Part shown: positions 37,218 through 47,053 of the stretch, piece after piece
Numbering within the stretch: the stretch's first letter is position 1
How the letters are laid out: each line of letters starts with the position of its first letter
Source: Cryptomeria japonica
Taxonomy: Eukaryota; Streptophyta; Pinopsida; Cupressales; Cupressaceae
DNA length: 64,000 nt
Direction: 5' to 3'
Assembly: GCF_030272615.1 (NCBI RefSeq)
Contig: NC_081406.1
Location: 185,419,770 to 185,483,769, forward strand
Position numbers and translations under genes: made by a program
Notes under the pieces: generated by a model
Databases searched by the model: none
The model's input: the letters and a program-made list of their open reading frames with translations, nothing else
Told to the model about the DNA's origin: nothing

Positions 37218-38583
37218 TTTAGCTAGGAAATCGGAAATCATCAAAGAAAATAAATTATTAGACATAGCTCAATCACAAAAGCTCAAATGCAATGATCAAT
37301 CCTAATTACATCCAATATAGACATGAAAGCAAAACATTTAAGATTAAAAACTAAGCAAACCAAATGCAGATCTGAATATCTCCTTCATGTGGCTCCATTG
37401 TCCTTCTTTCTCCTTCAAATATCCTTGTTGTGGATCTCACATACTAGTGCATGATCATGATATGAAAGCAAGTAGACAAGATGATTGCTCAAGAATACTC
37501 GAAGCGTGATTGATTCGACAAAGTGGTTATTAGATAATGTGATTATTAGAAGTGATTCAGGGATTCAAAAATGCGATCAATTGGGGGTCTTGATTGAAGA
37601 AAGTCATCCAATTTATAGATAGATTGGAGAGATGACAAGATTAGCATTAAATTGACATTAGAGGCAATTGATTTCAAAAATGGCACAATTGAGTGGAAAG
37701 AAGAAGGTTATGACACCTTCTATGTCATGAATTATGACATATTGCCAATGCAAAGGTTAGAAGACTAGAGGCTTATGACATCTTGCTATGCCAAAAGTAT
37801 GACGCATGAGAAATTCATGCTTCCACCAAAGCACAAAAATAGGGAGAACTAGAGAAAAATTAATTAGGTGGAAATTGATTTTGACAAATTAGAAAATAGG
37901 TAGAAATTAGGAATTAGGAAAATTAGAAAATTAGGAAATTAGAAATTTGATGCAAATTAGGTAAATTAATTAATAATTTCTCATTCATTAATTAATTTAC
38001 AAAAATAGGAGGAATTAATTAGCCAATTAAACAAATATTTAATTGTGACAAGAAGACTTAGGATAAATAAATAAATTATTTAACCTAGAGGGAAAATGGA
38101 GAGAAAATGACAAACAAGGTTAAATGAATAAATCATGAAACCCTAGAAGATAAATTAGAAATGCAAGGACGACAATTAGGTCTTGATGTAAGATTGATTT
38201 GATGTCGATTCGATCATGATTTTGAATTAATAAATGATTTGATTGATAAATGCGCCGAGGAACAATGACAAATTGATCCAAATTGACATGATTGAAGAGG
38301 ACAAGGATCGATGACAAATTGATCATAAAAAGATGAGATTGACAAGTTGATAAGAGATTGACAAGATCGACCAAAATCATGATTACAGATTGTTATCGAC
38401 AAGACCAAATTCGAAAGCGAGATAAATGAAGAATGTAGAAGAAAGACTTGATGCTCGCAAATGATAAAGACCAAGTGCATAACATAGGAGAAATGTTAAT
38501 GCAACACAAAAACCCTAAAATAAGGCAATGCGTAAATGTTAAAGTACGATTTCACAAGCGTTGACCATTTTTAGGTGTCTACA
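37218..38583. repeat. E: solo-LTR-like copy of the K terminal repeat inside D
   Basis: It is homologous to 3980-5241 from about 37250 to the shared end GGTGTCTACA. GTGCC stands on both sides (37213-37217 and 38584-38588), a possible 5-bp TSD. No internal coding region of that element is present, so a solo LTR left by unequal recombination is likely. A minus-strand TATA-like TCTATAAATTGG occurs near 37610. ORFs 38120-38480 minus are LTR frames. Confidence 0.6.
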
Positions 38584-39270
38584 GTGCCAATTGGGTCCTC
38601 AGTGGCAAAAAAGTGTTGACTAAGTGTTGTGATCAGTACACCGGTGGGAGTAGGCAGGAGCTGGCAGTACATCGATAGGACTACGTAGAACATCAGATGG
38701 TAGTGATAGGTCAGCATGGAGACTCAGACAACAATGGCAGTGGCAGACCCAAATGACAACGACAAGTCAACACGGTAGTATGAGTGGTCCCAAGTAGAGG
38801 AGTGGCAGTCAGTGATCGACAGTGAGGTGGCCCGAGTGTGGAGGCAGCGACGGGATCACCGAAGAGAACTAGTCAAAAGCCTGTAGATAGCATATGACCT
38901 CTACAAAACCTACAACACACACAGGTGCAGTATGGGTAGGGGGGGTCTGTGGACCCCCAAAAACTTTTTTTTTAATTTATTTTTTTAAAATTTCCGAAAT
39001 CCATACAAATATAACTAAATTGGCGAAAAATTTTCTCTCACCAAAATAGGTTGACTTTATAGTCAAAATTTATTGAAGCTGCCTCCCAGATGCAACCATG
39101 ATATCCAAATCATTTTACAACGCCTCAATGATAGCACCTCCCAGATTAGAAAATTGAAGCCTCTAAAAATGCCTCTCCAAGACAAATCCAAGAAGCCCTT
39201 TAGGCTCTAATACACATGTGAGATTTTGCCAAGATCAAGAGATCAATGAAAAGTACAAGAGAGACAAAAT
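38584..39270 (-). other. Element D leader, PBS-proximal part
   Basis: 38584-38960 is GC-richer with short GGCAGT/GTGGCAG-type repeats. No coding frame. A poly-T/A stretch lies at 38965-38990. Confidence 0.45.
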
Positions 39271-39286
39271 AGATGATACGAATAAA
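39271..39286 (-). other. Degenerate primer-binding site of element D
   Basis: The minus strand reads TTTATTCGTATCATCT, alignable to TTATTGGTATCAGAGC with a few mismatches, next to the LTR end. Confidence 0.5.
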
Positions 39287-39288
39287 CT

Positions 39289-39714
39289 ATATTTTATCAA
39301 GATGATAATAATGATCAACTGGATCATCAATTGTTCAATCATTACATACAATGAATATGAGCCAGCTTATATAGGAAAGGCTATATGGATATGTGAGGAC
39401 ACAAACATAACATGTGGCTCAATAAGAAACAAGGGTAGGTAGGAAATGGGTGTGGTAGGTAGGAGAAACAATAAAATATTCCACATGAGGTGGATCACCC
39501 ACTGAAGGTGGAATCATCACTCCACAATAAGTGGATATGATAAAGTATTAACAAGATCAACACCATGAAAGGTGAAAATTCTCCTACACACACTATCCCA
39601 ATGCGGCACAAACACCCAAGTGTCTCATACACAAACTACTATGAAATGCATGAAACTAAGTAAACTTAAGTAAGGTGTAATAATATCCAACATGAATAAT
39701 TAATTACACCAACA
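39289..39714 (-). repeat. 5' LTR of element D
   Basis: It is homologous to 33600-34026 and ends ATTACACCAACA at 39714. The ORF 39218-39442 is an LTR frame. Confidence 0.82.
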
Positions 39715-39716
39715 AT

Positions 39717-39944
39717 AATGGCAATACAACTCCTAATGCTTCTGACAGTGAGCATGAATATATTGATGTGGATAAACATTTATCGGATGAGTTTTCACAA
39801 ACTTTAATCCTAGCTCCTCGAACCAAACAAAGTGACTTACCACATGAGCATAGTCCTTGTTTGGATCTTGTGATAGCTCCATCTCCTGTGCTCGATATTG
39901 CTCCTTTGACATGTTGCTTGCCTTCCCGAAATAGTGATCAATAA
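39717..39944 (+). pseudogene. Gypsy B polyprotein tail after element D
   Basis: About 75 open codons with SDSEHEYIDVDKHLSDEF and LVIAPSPVLDIAPL end in TAA at 39942. This is the acidic/proline tail continuing the B linker cut at 33599. No enzyme domain is present, so B really lacks RT; it was not merely displaced by D. Confidence 0.65.
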
Positions 39945-40707
39945 GATCGGGAGGTGGATGTCGTGCTAGATTAGTGATACTAGCACTGCAGACCTTTGTT
40001 TGTCTTTTCTTTCTCTTTTGTGACCATTCTTCTATATGTATCCTTGTTCTTCTATTGTTCCCTTATTGTCTACTTGGGCACGATGCAAAGCATTGAGATA
40101 TATCTAGGCCTTTTTCATGTTGACTCAAAAGACATCCTCTCTTCCCTTTCTTCTAAGGTAGTGTCCTGCTTTGGGGAATGAAGATTATAATATTCATATA
40201 CATACATGATATACATGAGTTATCATATAACATACTGACCCCGAGGAAAGTGATACTACCTTGTGTTTTGTGTTCATTATCCTCAGGTTTATTTCTTGAT
40301 TGGGGGCTAAATCTTTGTGATAACGTGCTCCATTTCTTTTCTCTCTCTTAGGTGTATCCTACCTTAAAGCAATCACTCCTGATAAGGCACACATAATCAC
40401 TTTAACATGGGAGCATACACTCTGCTCATACTTTCCTTCTTATGATACTTAGAATTACTTAGTGAACTTTGTTTTGCTTTGTATTCTTTAGTATCCTTGC
40501 TTTCAGGACTCATAGTGAAGGGAACTTTGCTAGTTCCAGTCATAGTTCTCCCCTTCTCGATCTTCCCTTTTACTTTGTCAATCAAAGTTGTAAGATCCTA
40601 AGTCCACTGGGGGCTTGGCTCATCTTGCCTTCTTGACATGGTGAAAGTCTTTCAATATTGTTTCCTTGTACTTTACCGATAGTATAGGCATACACTTATA
40701 CTCCCAT
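39945..40707 (+). other. 3' untranslated region of gypsy B
   Basis: No coding call. Purine motifs GATTGGGGGCT (40298), CACTGGGGGCTTGG (40605) and the PPT proper repeat the same GGGGGC theme seen in K. Confidence 0.5.
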
Positions 40708-40723
40708 GAAAGTGGGGGCAAAA
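40708..40723 (+). other. Polypurine tract of gypsy B
   Basis: GAAAGTGGGGGCAAAA immediately precedes the 3' LTR. Confidence 0.85.
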
Positions 40724-41897
40724 TGTAGTGTCATAATTGCGACCCTAGCAATTTACAACTACATTAGAGTCCTCATGCATGTGAACTTGAATTCTCTAGC
40801 TTGATTGGAGATTAGAGAGTGCTCGGATTGTGAAAATGACTTATTCCTTGGCCTTCACATCACTCTATCCACACTCTACCCTAGAGAAAGGGGCAGGATA
40901 GGGGCGTGGCACCTTTGTCCCTACCCTATTTTGGGGTAGGACCTTTCTTCTGCAAGCATTGTGGGTTGTGCAGTGAGCGGGGAATCTCCCAAATGTCGGC
41001 CCATAACAAAATTCAAATCCTTCAAACATGTATTTAAGGGGCATTCGTCCTCTCATTGCATAAGTGGAATTTTGGTAAGGTCATGTTACATAAGAGATCA
41101 ACAATTCAAGGATTCAAGCATTATTTTCCAGCATTAAGCATTCTCAAGTCTCCCTTCAAGGCTAGGTGTTGCATTCAAGTCAAGGATTCAACCATTGAAG
41201 AGGAGATTGCTTTCAACATTCAATTCCACACAAGCATTTCTATCAACATTGCTACTACAACCTCCCTTGAGGTGATTTACAATTCAATCTTTCATTTACA
41301 TCTACTTGCAAATACTTTCTTTCAATACTTGGTTAATTCCAAAACTGGGGTTTGACCTAAAGGCAAACCCCCAATCCCAACACATTTCCCTCTCTTTTCT
41401 ATGTGTAGGTTGCAGGTGTGGAGCTATACTTTCGGATTTGGGCTTCATTTGTAGAGGTGGAAAAACCCTTTTTGCTTCACGAATTTTTTGAAGGACTGTG
41501 TACATTCCCACCACAGTCTGGACAACTTTTCATCAAATTTGTAGGGTGACTTTGCCTTGACATTTTACTACCAAATCCAGGTGCACAACTTCATCCCCTA
41601 TTCAGATCTTAAGTTATAATCGATTCTTTGTCACTTTTGCAGTACATAATTCAATCAATTTCAATTCCTTTTGAAATCAAACAAAAAGGGAATAAAGGGA
41701 TCATCATAACATCCTTAATTCATTTAGAATTCAATCTATCATATTTGTGTGGAGATTGGATCTAGTGAATTACCCCTTATCTCCCTAATGTAATGGTGAA
41801 AAGTGCTTGAAGGATAATCAATAGTGAAACTCTCATCTCTGAAGGAAAGGGTTAGTTTTCCTCTTGATCTATCACTCATCAAAACATCACCATCACA
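40724..41897 (+). repeat. 3' LTR of gypsy B (1174 bp)
   Basis: It starts TGTAGTGTCATAATTGC, ends CACCATCACA, and is followed by ATAGC and copia A LTR sequence. A TATA-like tract is at 41030. The hairpin block is at 41481-41545. ORFs 40865-41514 are LTR frames. Confidence 0.9.
41481..41545. promoter_or_regulatory. Conserved inverted-repeat block in B 3' LTR
   Basis: GGACTGTG, 10-11 nt, CACAGTCT, then GACAACTTTTCATCAAATTT. Both arms have changed relative to the 5' LTR copy, yet the stem still pairs. Confidence 0.6.
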
Positions 41898-41902
41898 ATA
41901 GC

Positions 41903-42552
41903 ATGGAACTAAACCAAATATCTAAACACGCAACACTATTGGAAATCACGCAAAGATCAACCACAACATGCTACACCACCAAGAAAATCGCATAACACAA
42001 AGAACATCACCAATTCAATAAAATCACCAACAACTCACTAATGATCAATGTGGATCATGAAAACAAATAGGACATGCTTAGAAAACACCAAAAAACACAT
42101 TAGAATCATTAGAAATAGATGCACCAACACCACTTATCAAATCTTCATTGATCAACATCTGAAACTCAAGAATACTCAAACAACAACAATTATCGTGAAG
42201 AAAAGATAACTTGTGTAGAAAAAAATCACAAACCATATGAAATGAAGATACACAAGACCATCCCAAACAATATCCCAAAATTTTAGCATGAGATCTGATC
42301 ACACCAGAATATACCAAAGGAAATACTGAACTCTGCAAAGCACTAATCAGATAAACAAACTGTAAAATCGGATCATTTGATATGATCATTTAGGATTCAT
42401 GAATCACCAAGACTGATACATAAGATTATAATAATACAATAAATACTCCATACACCAAACCATAATCCCAATAAACCAATCCGCAATCATCGCAGTAGGA
42501 ATATATTGACATCAGTGACAACAACATATCCTAGCAGCAACAATGTCCAACA
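41903..42552 (-). repeat. 5' LTR of copia A, outer half
   Basis: It matches 17530-18119 and ends GCAACAATGTCCAACA at 42552. ORF 42078-42389 is an LTR frame. Confidence 0.85.
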
Positions 42553-42557
42553 GGTTC

Positions 42558-42594
42558 AAAGAGAATCGATTTTGATGATCCATCAATAGTTTAG
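42558..42594 (+). pseudogene. P1 last exon, part beyond the copia A insertion
   Basis: If one copy of the 5-bp target is removed, the frame of exon 16822-16847 continues here with KRIDFDDPSIV and a TAG at 42592-42594. Short, hence tentative. Confidence 0.35.
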
Positions 42595-44445
42595 GATATG
42601 ATACATACATTTTGGGATACATACATGTCTATTTGGCATGTATATTTTTTATACAGACATACACTTACATATGTGGACATACATTTTATTTTCAAGTTGG
42701 CATTTATGCCATTTTTGTATATGGACATACACTTGTAGTTATTCAACAATTTTATTTATTGAAGTTGAGATTTGATATTTTGTTCCTCATATGCATGGAT
42801 TAATTCTTTGAAACTTTAATCTTGAATGTAATAATGAATAATGGTTAAATAATGAGCAATAACATGTTATTTGTATAATCTTGAGATTTGATATAATTTG
42901 TTCCATCTAAATCTTAAGTGTTAAATTTGGCTTCCTTGGGAAACTTCACCAAATTTAATGACCATATTGGTATTGTTATTATAGTATCCTAAATTGTACT
43001 CCCTTACAATTTTGTCCTCATTTGGCCCTCACCTTGGTGTTTGTCTCTTGAGGCTTAATCAAAGCCCTAATTCTACTCACAAAATGCACCAAACTTAATT
43101 TTTTTAGCATACACTTTTTCTCCCCCAATTTTCTATGTCCCCAATTGGTTAGGACCAGAATTCTAGCACCCTAGTCTTCCCAATTAGGGCCCATTTTGGA
43201 GCCTCACTCATTTCAAATAAGAGGGAATATTGATCCTATGTTGGCTCATGTCAAAAAATTAAGTTGTTTTCTGACTAGCATGTATAAAAGGAGGTCTTCC
43301 CCTCTCATTTTGAGAGATCCAAAAAAAACTATCATCTATTACATCCATCAAGTAATCAAGCATTCAACTTCAAGTGAGAAAACAACCAATCTTCTTTCAA
43401 GCATTGAAGTAGAAGTAAGGTCAAGATTCAAAAATTGTGTTGGGATGTGAAAACATTTTCTTCTTGTGCCAAAATTGTTTGGATTTATTGGCTTGATAAT
43501 CTAAACCTTGACTCTTAAACCATAAACCCTAGTGTTGTCACCTATTTCCTTTTCCCTTTTGTTATACTTGATTGTTGACCTACTACAACTAGTTTTCAGT
43601 CTCTTTAGTAACGACTTGATCCTTTTTATCTATTGTTTTGACTGACCCTATGTGTTAGCCAATCCATCATCATGGTCTAAGTCCTTTTTCCTTTATTGTG
43701 CTTGCAAGTTTACTGTGATCAATGGTCATGATTCTCACACAACTGCATGATTAGTGAAAGCTTCTCACTTGGCCTAACTCCACAACCCCGCCCATAGACG
43801 TGGTATGAGGGCCTCACTATAGATGGCTCATTGTACATGGACCAATTAGGTCATGATATATATGTGATTATGTAGCACAACAAGAGTATGGGCCCCACAT
43901 ATCCACCATGTAGCCGAGATAACAAGTGCCCATATCTGATGACATCGATGAATTAGATTGACTATGCAAATAGTACAATATGCTCATGAAACCTAAGGTT
44001 ACATGTCCTTTTTCTATTTGTCACCACCTAAAAGGAGAATTTGTTTTAGGAGCCACACTATTTAAATATGAATCTTAACAAATACTTCATGCCATTACAC
44101 CTGAATATGTGCCTGCAATTAATGAGCTAGGTTTGTTGTTATAACCTAGATTCTTGATTCAATTTATTTCACTCTAATATTACTACATATGCTCTTGTGG
44201 TATTTTGGTATTCTCTGTATATCTTTTATAGTTCAAATTTTCAATTTCTAAGTTTGTTGCTTTAGGGTTTCCACATAGTAATTATTGCACTTGCACATCC
44301 ACTAATCTTTGTGCTTTCATTCAAGGATTTAGCTTTACAAATTGTAGTATTATCAAGTGTTACTAAGGAGTCCTTTCTTTTGAATTCTATTTTGAAAACC
44401 TAGCAAGTGCTTGTACCTATTTATATAAACCCTAAGTCTAAGAAG
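42595..44445. other. Repeat-derived stretch with LTR-like fragment
   Basis: From 42980 the text TATAGTATCCTAAATTGTAC resembles the start of LTR L (TGTAGCATCGTAAATTGTAC), and a TATA-like TGTATAAAAGGAGG is at 43281. It may be a decayed LTR of the same family. ACATACACTT/GGACATACA short repeats occur at 42600-42740. No gene is seen; ORFs here lack motifs. Confidence 0.35.
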
Positions 44446-45030
44446 ATGGTTAAATCCTCCACCTAGGGCAAGAGGAAATTTTTAGAGGAGATAATTACAC
44501 AGCTATTAGGGTCAAGAAAGAGTCAAAAGAGATATAAGCCAGGTGCTTGATTGGATAACTTCATAACTGATGATACTAGTGGATGTAGAGACCCCATAAT
44601 TGAACCATGGGGGTTTAGCCTTTGGAGGAGGAGCTATAATAAGAATAAATAATGGGTGCAAGTGTCTAATATTTGCAACTACAATTTGGCAAGATTGGTT
44701 GCCCCGAATGTTTTTGTAAACATTGATTTGTTTGCAGCAATCTATCATAGTTAAAAGCCCAATGCGAGAGAAATTACGGCCAAAGGAGGAAGATTGGTGG
44801 CCATAACTAAGGAGGTGATTGATGAGGTCTTTATGGTCAATGTCAATGTTGATTGACCCATCAACCCAGAGAATCTTGAAAAGGAATACAAGACCCATGA
44901 GAGATTATATAGGGATAGGATTTCAACTTTTAGGCCCATACATTTGAAGATGAATGTGAGAACATTGACTTCAAAGGATGTTGCACCCTACAAGATCAAT
45001 TTTTTCATTGGATACTTTAGAGATACCTAC
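44446..45030 (+). pseudogene. P2: decayed coding relic, unrecognised, cut by gypsy F
   Basis: One frame of 195 codons from ATG 44446 keeps phase over its whole length but has six stops: TAG, TGA, TAA, TAA, TGA and one near the start. Motifs include EPWGFSLWRRSYN, LVAPNVFVNIDLFAAIYHS, VAITKEVIDEVFMVNVNVD and NPENLEKEYKTHERLYRDRI. It ends exactly where the F LTR begins. Stops without frameshifts suggest transition-type decay. I recognise no family. It could be the N-terminal part of the same kind of gene as P1, but the two do not overlap, so this is a guess. Confidence 0.45.
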
Positions 45031-46063
45031 TGTATACACTAAATATTGGCATGGAGAGAATTAATTAAATATGAGTTATTTAATTAATAGATGCTTAATT
45101 CTTCTACTTATAAATAAATTGAATAATTTATTTATATAGTTCACTTTCTAAAATCTTCCCATCATAAATCATTTTCTTCATTTGCATAATTAAATGAGAA
45201 AATTTAATTAATTTAATTATTCCTTCCCACTTAATTCGAATTTCTAAATTCATTTTTTATCACATGCCTCCTAACTTCTAAGCACCTAACTAATCCTCCC
45301 CTAACCTAACCCACCATCTAACCTTTGGTTGAACCAACCATATCCCTTCAAACTACCCCTATCCTAACCTCCCATGGAGTATCTCTCCCCTCATAAAGAC
45401 ACATGGCCTCATTGCCACATGTCCTCACTCTCTATGCCACTTGCCCTCTTGTAGGACACATGTGGAATTTGTTGGATATTCTCATGCCACTTGTCCTTCT
45501 TAAAATAACAAGTGTCGTATATTCCCAATCCCATCCTAACTTCTTCATCTCCAATCATCTATCTCTCCACACTAAATCTAGACCATTGAATCCTTCCACC
45601 TAGGCTCATACCTTGGAAAAGATATAAATGCCCTCTCTTTTCTTTCATCAAAGGATCTTCTTTATCATGCATACTTAAAATCTTTAATCTTGCATTTTGA
45701 GCTTAGCATACACATTTAGCATAGCAACATCCATAATTCTTGATTTTAGCATAGCAATCATGTTCATAACATATCAAACATGTTCATAGCATTCCGATAA
45801 TGTTAATCTATAATAATGATCATTCATCTCATATTCATTTAGATTATAGGATTATAGTATAGCATACTCATTCTTCAGGTTGTCATCTTGGAGGTCCATG
45901 CTGCTGAGAGCCAATCAATAGACCAACAAGATCTTGGAGATATAGGATAATGAGACACCATTGGGGAGTTCTCTTTTACTCTTATTTTTTATTTACTCCC
46001 TAATATAATATTTTATTGGTGTGTTGGGTATTTCAATTGACTGATTCACATTCCTAGCATACA
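45031..46063 (+). repeat. 5' LTR of gypsy F
   Basis: TGTATACACTAAATATTGG to CCTAGCATACA. A TATA box GATATAAATGCCC is at 45621. CACATGTCC/CCACTTGTCC phrases occur at 45415-45510. No partner copy is in the window, so it is supported by ends, TATA and PBS only. Confidence 0.65.
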
Positions 46064-46086
46064 TTTTTAGCGCCCACTTTGGGAGC
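46064..46086 (+). other. Primer-binding site of gypsy F
   Basis: TTTTTAGCGCCCACTTTGGG resembles the TGGCGCCCAC-type PBS with TGG changed to TAG. Confidence 0.6.
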
Positions 46087-47053
46087 CTTGCCCTATTTTT
46101 AATATCTATTTCTTGGTTTTATCGATAGGTTAGCTTGGAGAAGTAGTTCAATTCATCTTTTGCAAATATTAATACATAGGTCTTAAATATTAGCACATCA
46201 CAATTCTATTTTGCTACATTCACTACCTAGATCTACCCCTCCACCTAACGCTTTTGCACATCCATAGGATTTGATTGCCTTTTCTATTTTTCATACTTTA
46301 GCGCATTGAATAAATAGAGTAGTGCATAGAAATTTTCTTTTAGTACATAGACTGGTTTTAGTAGCACATACAATGCAAATATTAGTGCATCTAGTCTTTA
46401 TTTTAGCACATATGTCTCTATTTACATATTTTAAATGTCTGAGTCTAATTTATATCTTTTTTTTGCAGGCACATTTTACACTGTCAAAGACCAAAATCTT
46501 AGACTACTAATGGTGTTTGTAGGAGTTGGAGTTATTTCATTCCAATGTTAAATTATGCATCTAGTTTAATTAGAAGGTTAAAGAACACCATGTATTCCAT
46601 GTTTGTAAAGTGATAGGCATATACTCTCCCCTTAATTGGGTGACCAAAACGTCAGACTAACACTTTCAATTTATTGCATTAGAACAATAAATTAAGAAGG
46701 CATGCCCTCTTGATTAGCCCATAAGACTGAGTAAGAGGGGAATGACCTAAGTGAAAATGACTAAAGCCAAGTCATTCCAACCCACTATAATCAAATGTGG
46801 TGGTGATGAAAATCACCTCCAAAGGTTTGTGTTCATTGATAGCCCTCCCCCAGTATCCATGTGATGCATAAAGCCTTTGTTCTTAAGGTTGGGAGGCCTC
46901 TTGAGGGATTTTATCATTGATGCATTTAACATAAATCCATACTATGAACCACAAGTATAGAATCTAATCGACTTACTAACTAGACATTATAATATCACAA
47001 TGAAAGGATGGGGAAGAATCTACCCCCAAGACACTCACTATAAGGCTCCAAAG
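46087..47053 (+). other. Leader of gypsy F, first part
   Basis: No coding call. It ends with the TSD CAAAG (47049-47053) of element G. Confidence 0.5.

Larger units (their letters stand above)
33600..39714 (-). mobile_element. Element D (minus): copia-type gag-protease element inside gypsy B
   Basis: LTR-like ends of 427 bp (33600-34026) and about 426 bp (39289-39714) are homologous over their length. On minus, from high to low coordinates, come a degenerate PBS, a long leader, gag with zinc-knuckle remnant, a protease DSG box, a short pre-integrase-like piece and a PPT. Integrase, RT and RNase H are absent. No perfect TSD is seen; ATAA at 33594 and 39715 is the best match. B coding sequence continues on both sides. 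Confidence 0.8.
21374..41897 (+). mobile_element. Gypsy element B, gag-protease only, interrupted by C and D
   Basis: The order is 5' LTR 21374-22607, PBS-like TGGTGAACCC, leader, gag, zinc-knuckle region, protease, P/S-rich tail, PPT, 3' LTR 40724-41897. The flanks ATAGT and ATAGC differ by one transition. Removing C (6655 bp) and D (6115 bp) leaves about 7.75 kb with no RT, RNase H or integrase. That is the layout of non-autonomous TR-GAG elements. The gag type and the LTR/PBS layout point to Ty3/gypsy. The PBS tRNA was not identified. Confidence 0.85.
16848..42552 (-). mobile_element. Copia element A (minus), split by nested insertion B
   Basis: The order on minus is 5' LTR (42552-41903 then 21373-20694), PBS, gag, protease remnant, RT fragment, RNase H, PPT, 3' LTR (18119-16848). 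The 5' LTR halves lie on either side of gypsy B and align with the two parts of the uninterrupted 3' LTR, joining near 17525. Integrase and the N-terminal RT are deleted. The flanks TGTTT and GGTTC are only a weak match, so the TSD has decayed. Every ORF carries stops. Confidence 0.85.

Noticed and set aside
33594-39719. Perfect TSD for element D
   Set aside because: Only ATAA/ATAA with shifted borders matches; five exact bases at the LTR ends do not.
16843-42557. Clear TSD for copia A
   Set aside because: TGTTT versus GGTTC share only three positions. The element boundary rests on LTR ends and on P1 frame continuity instead.
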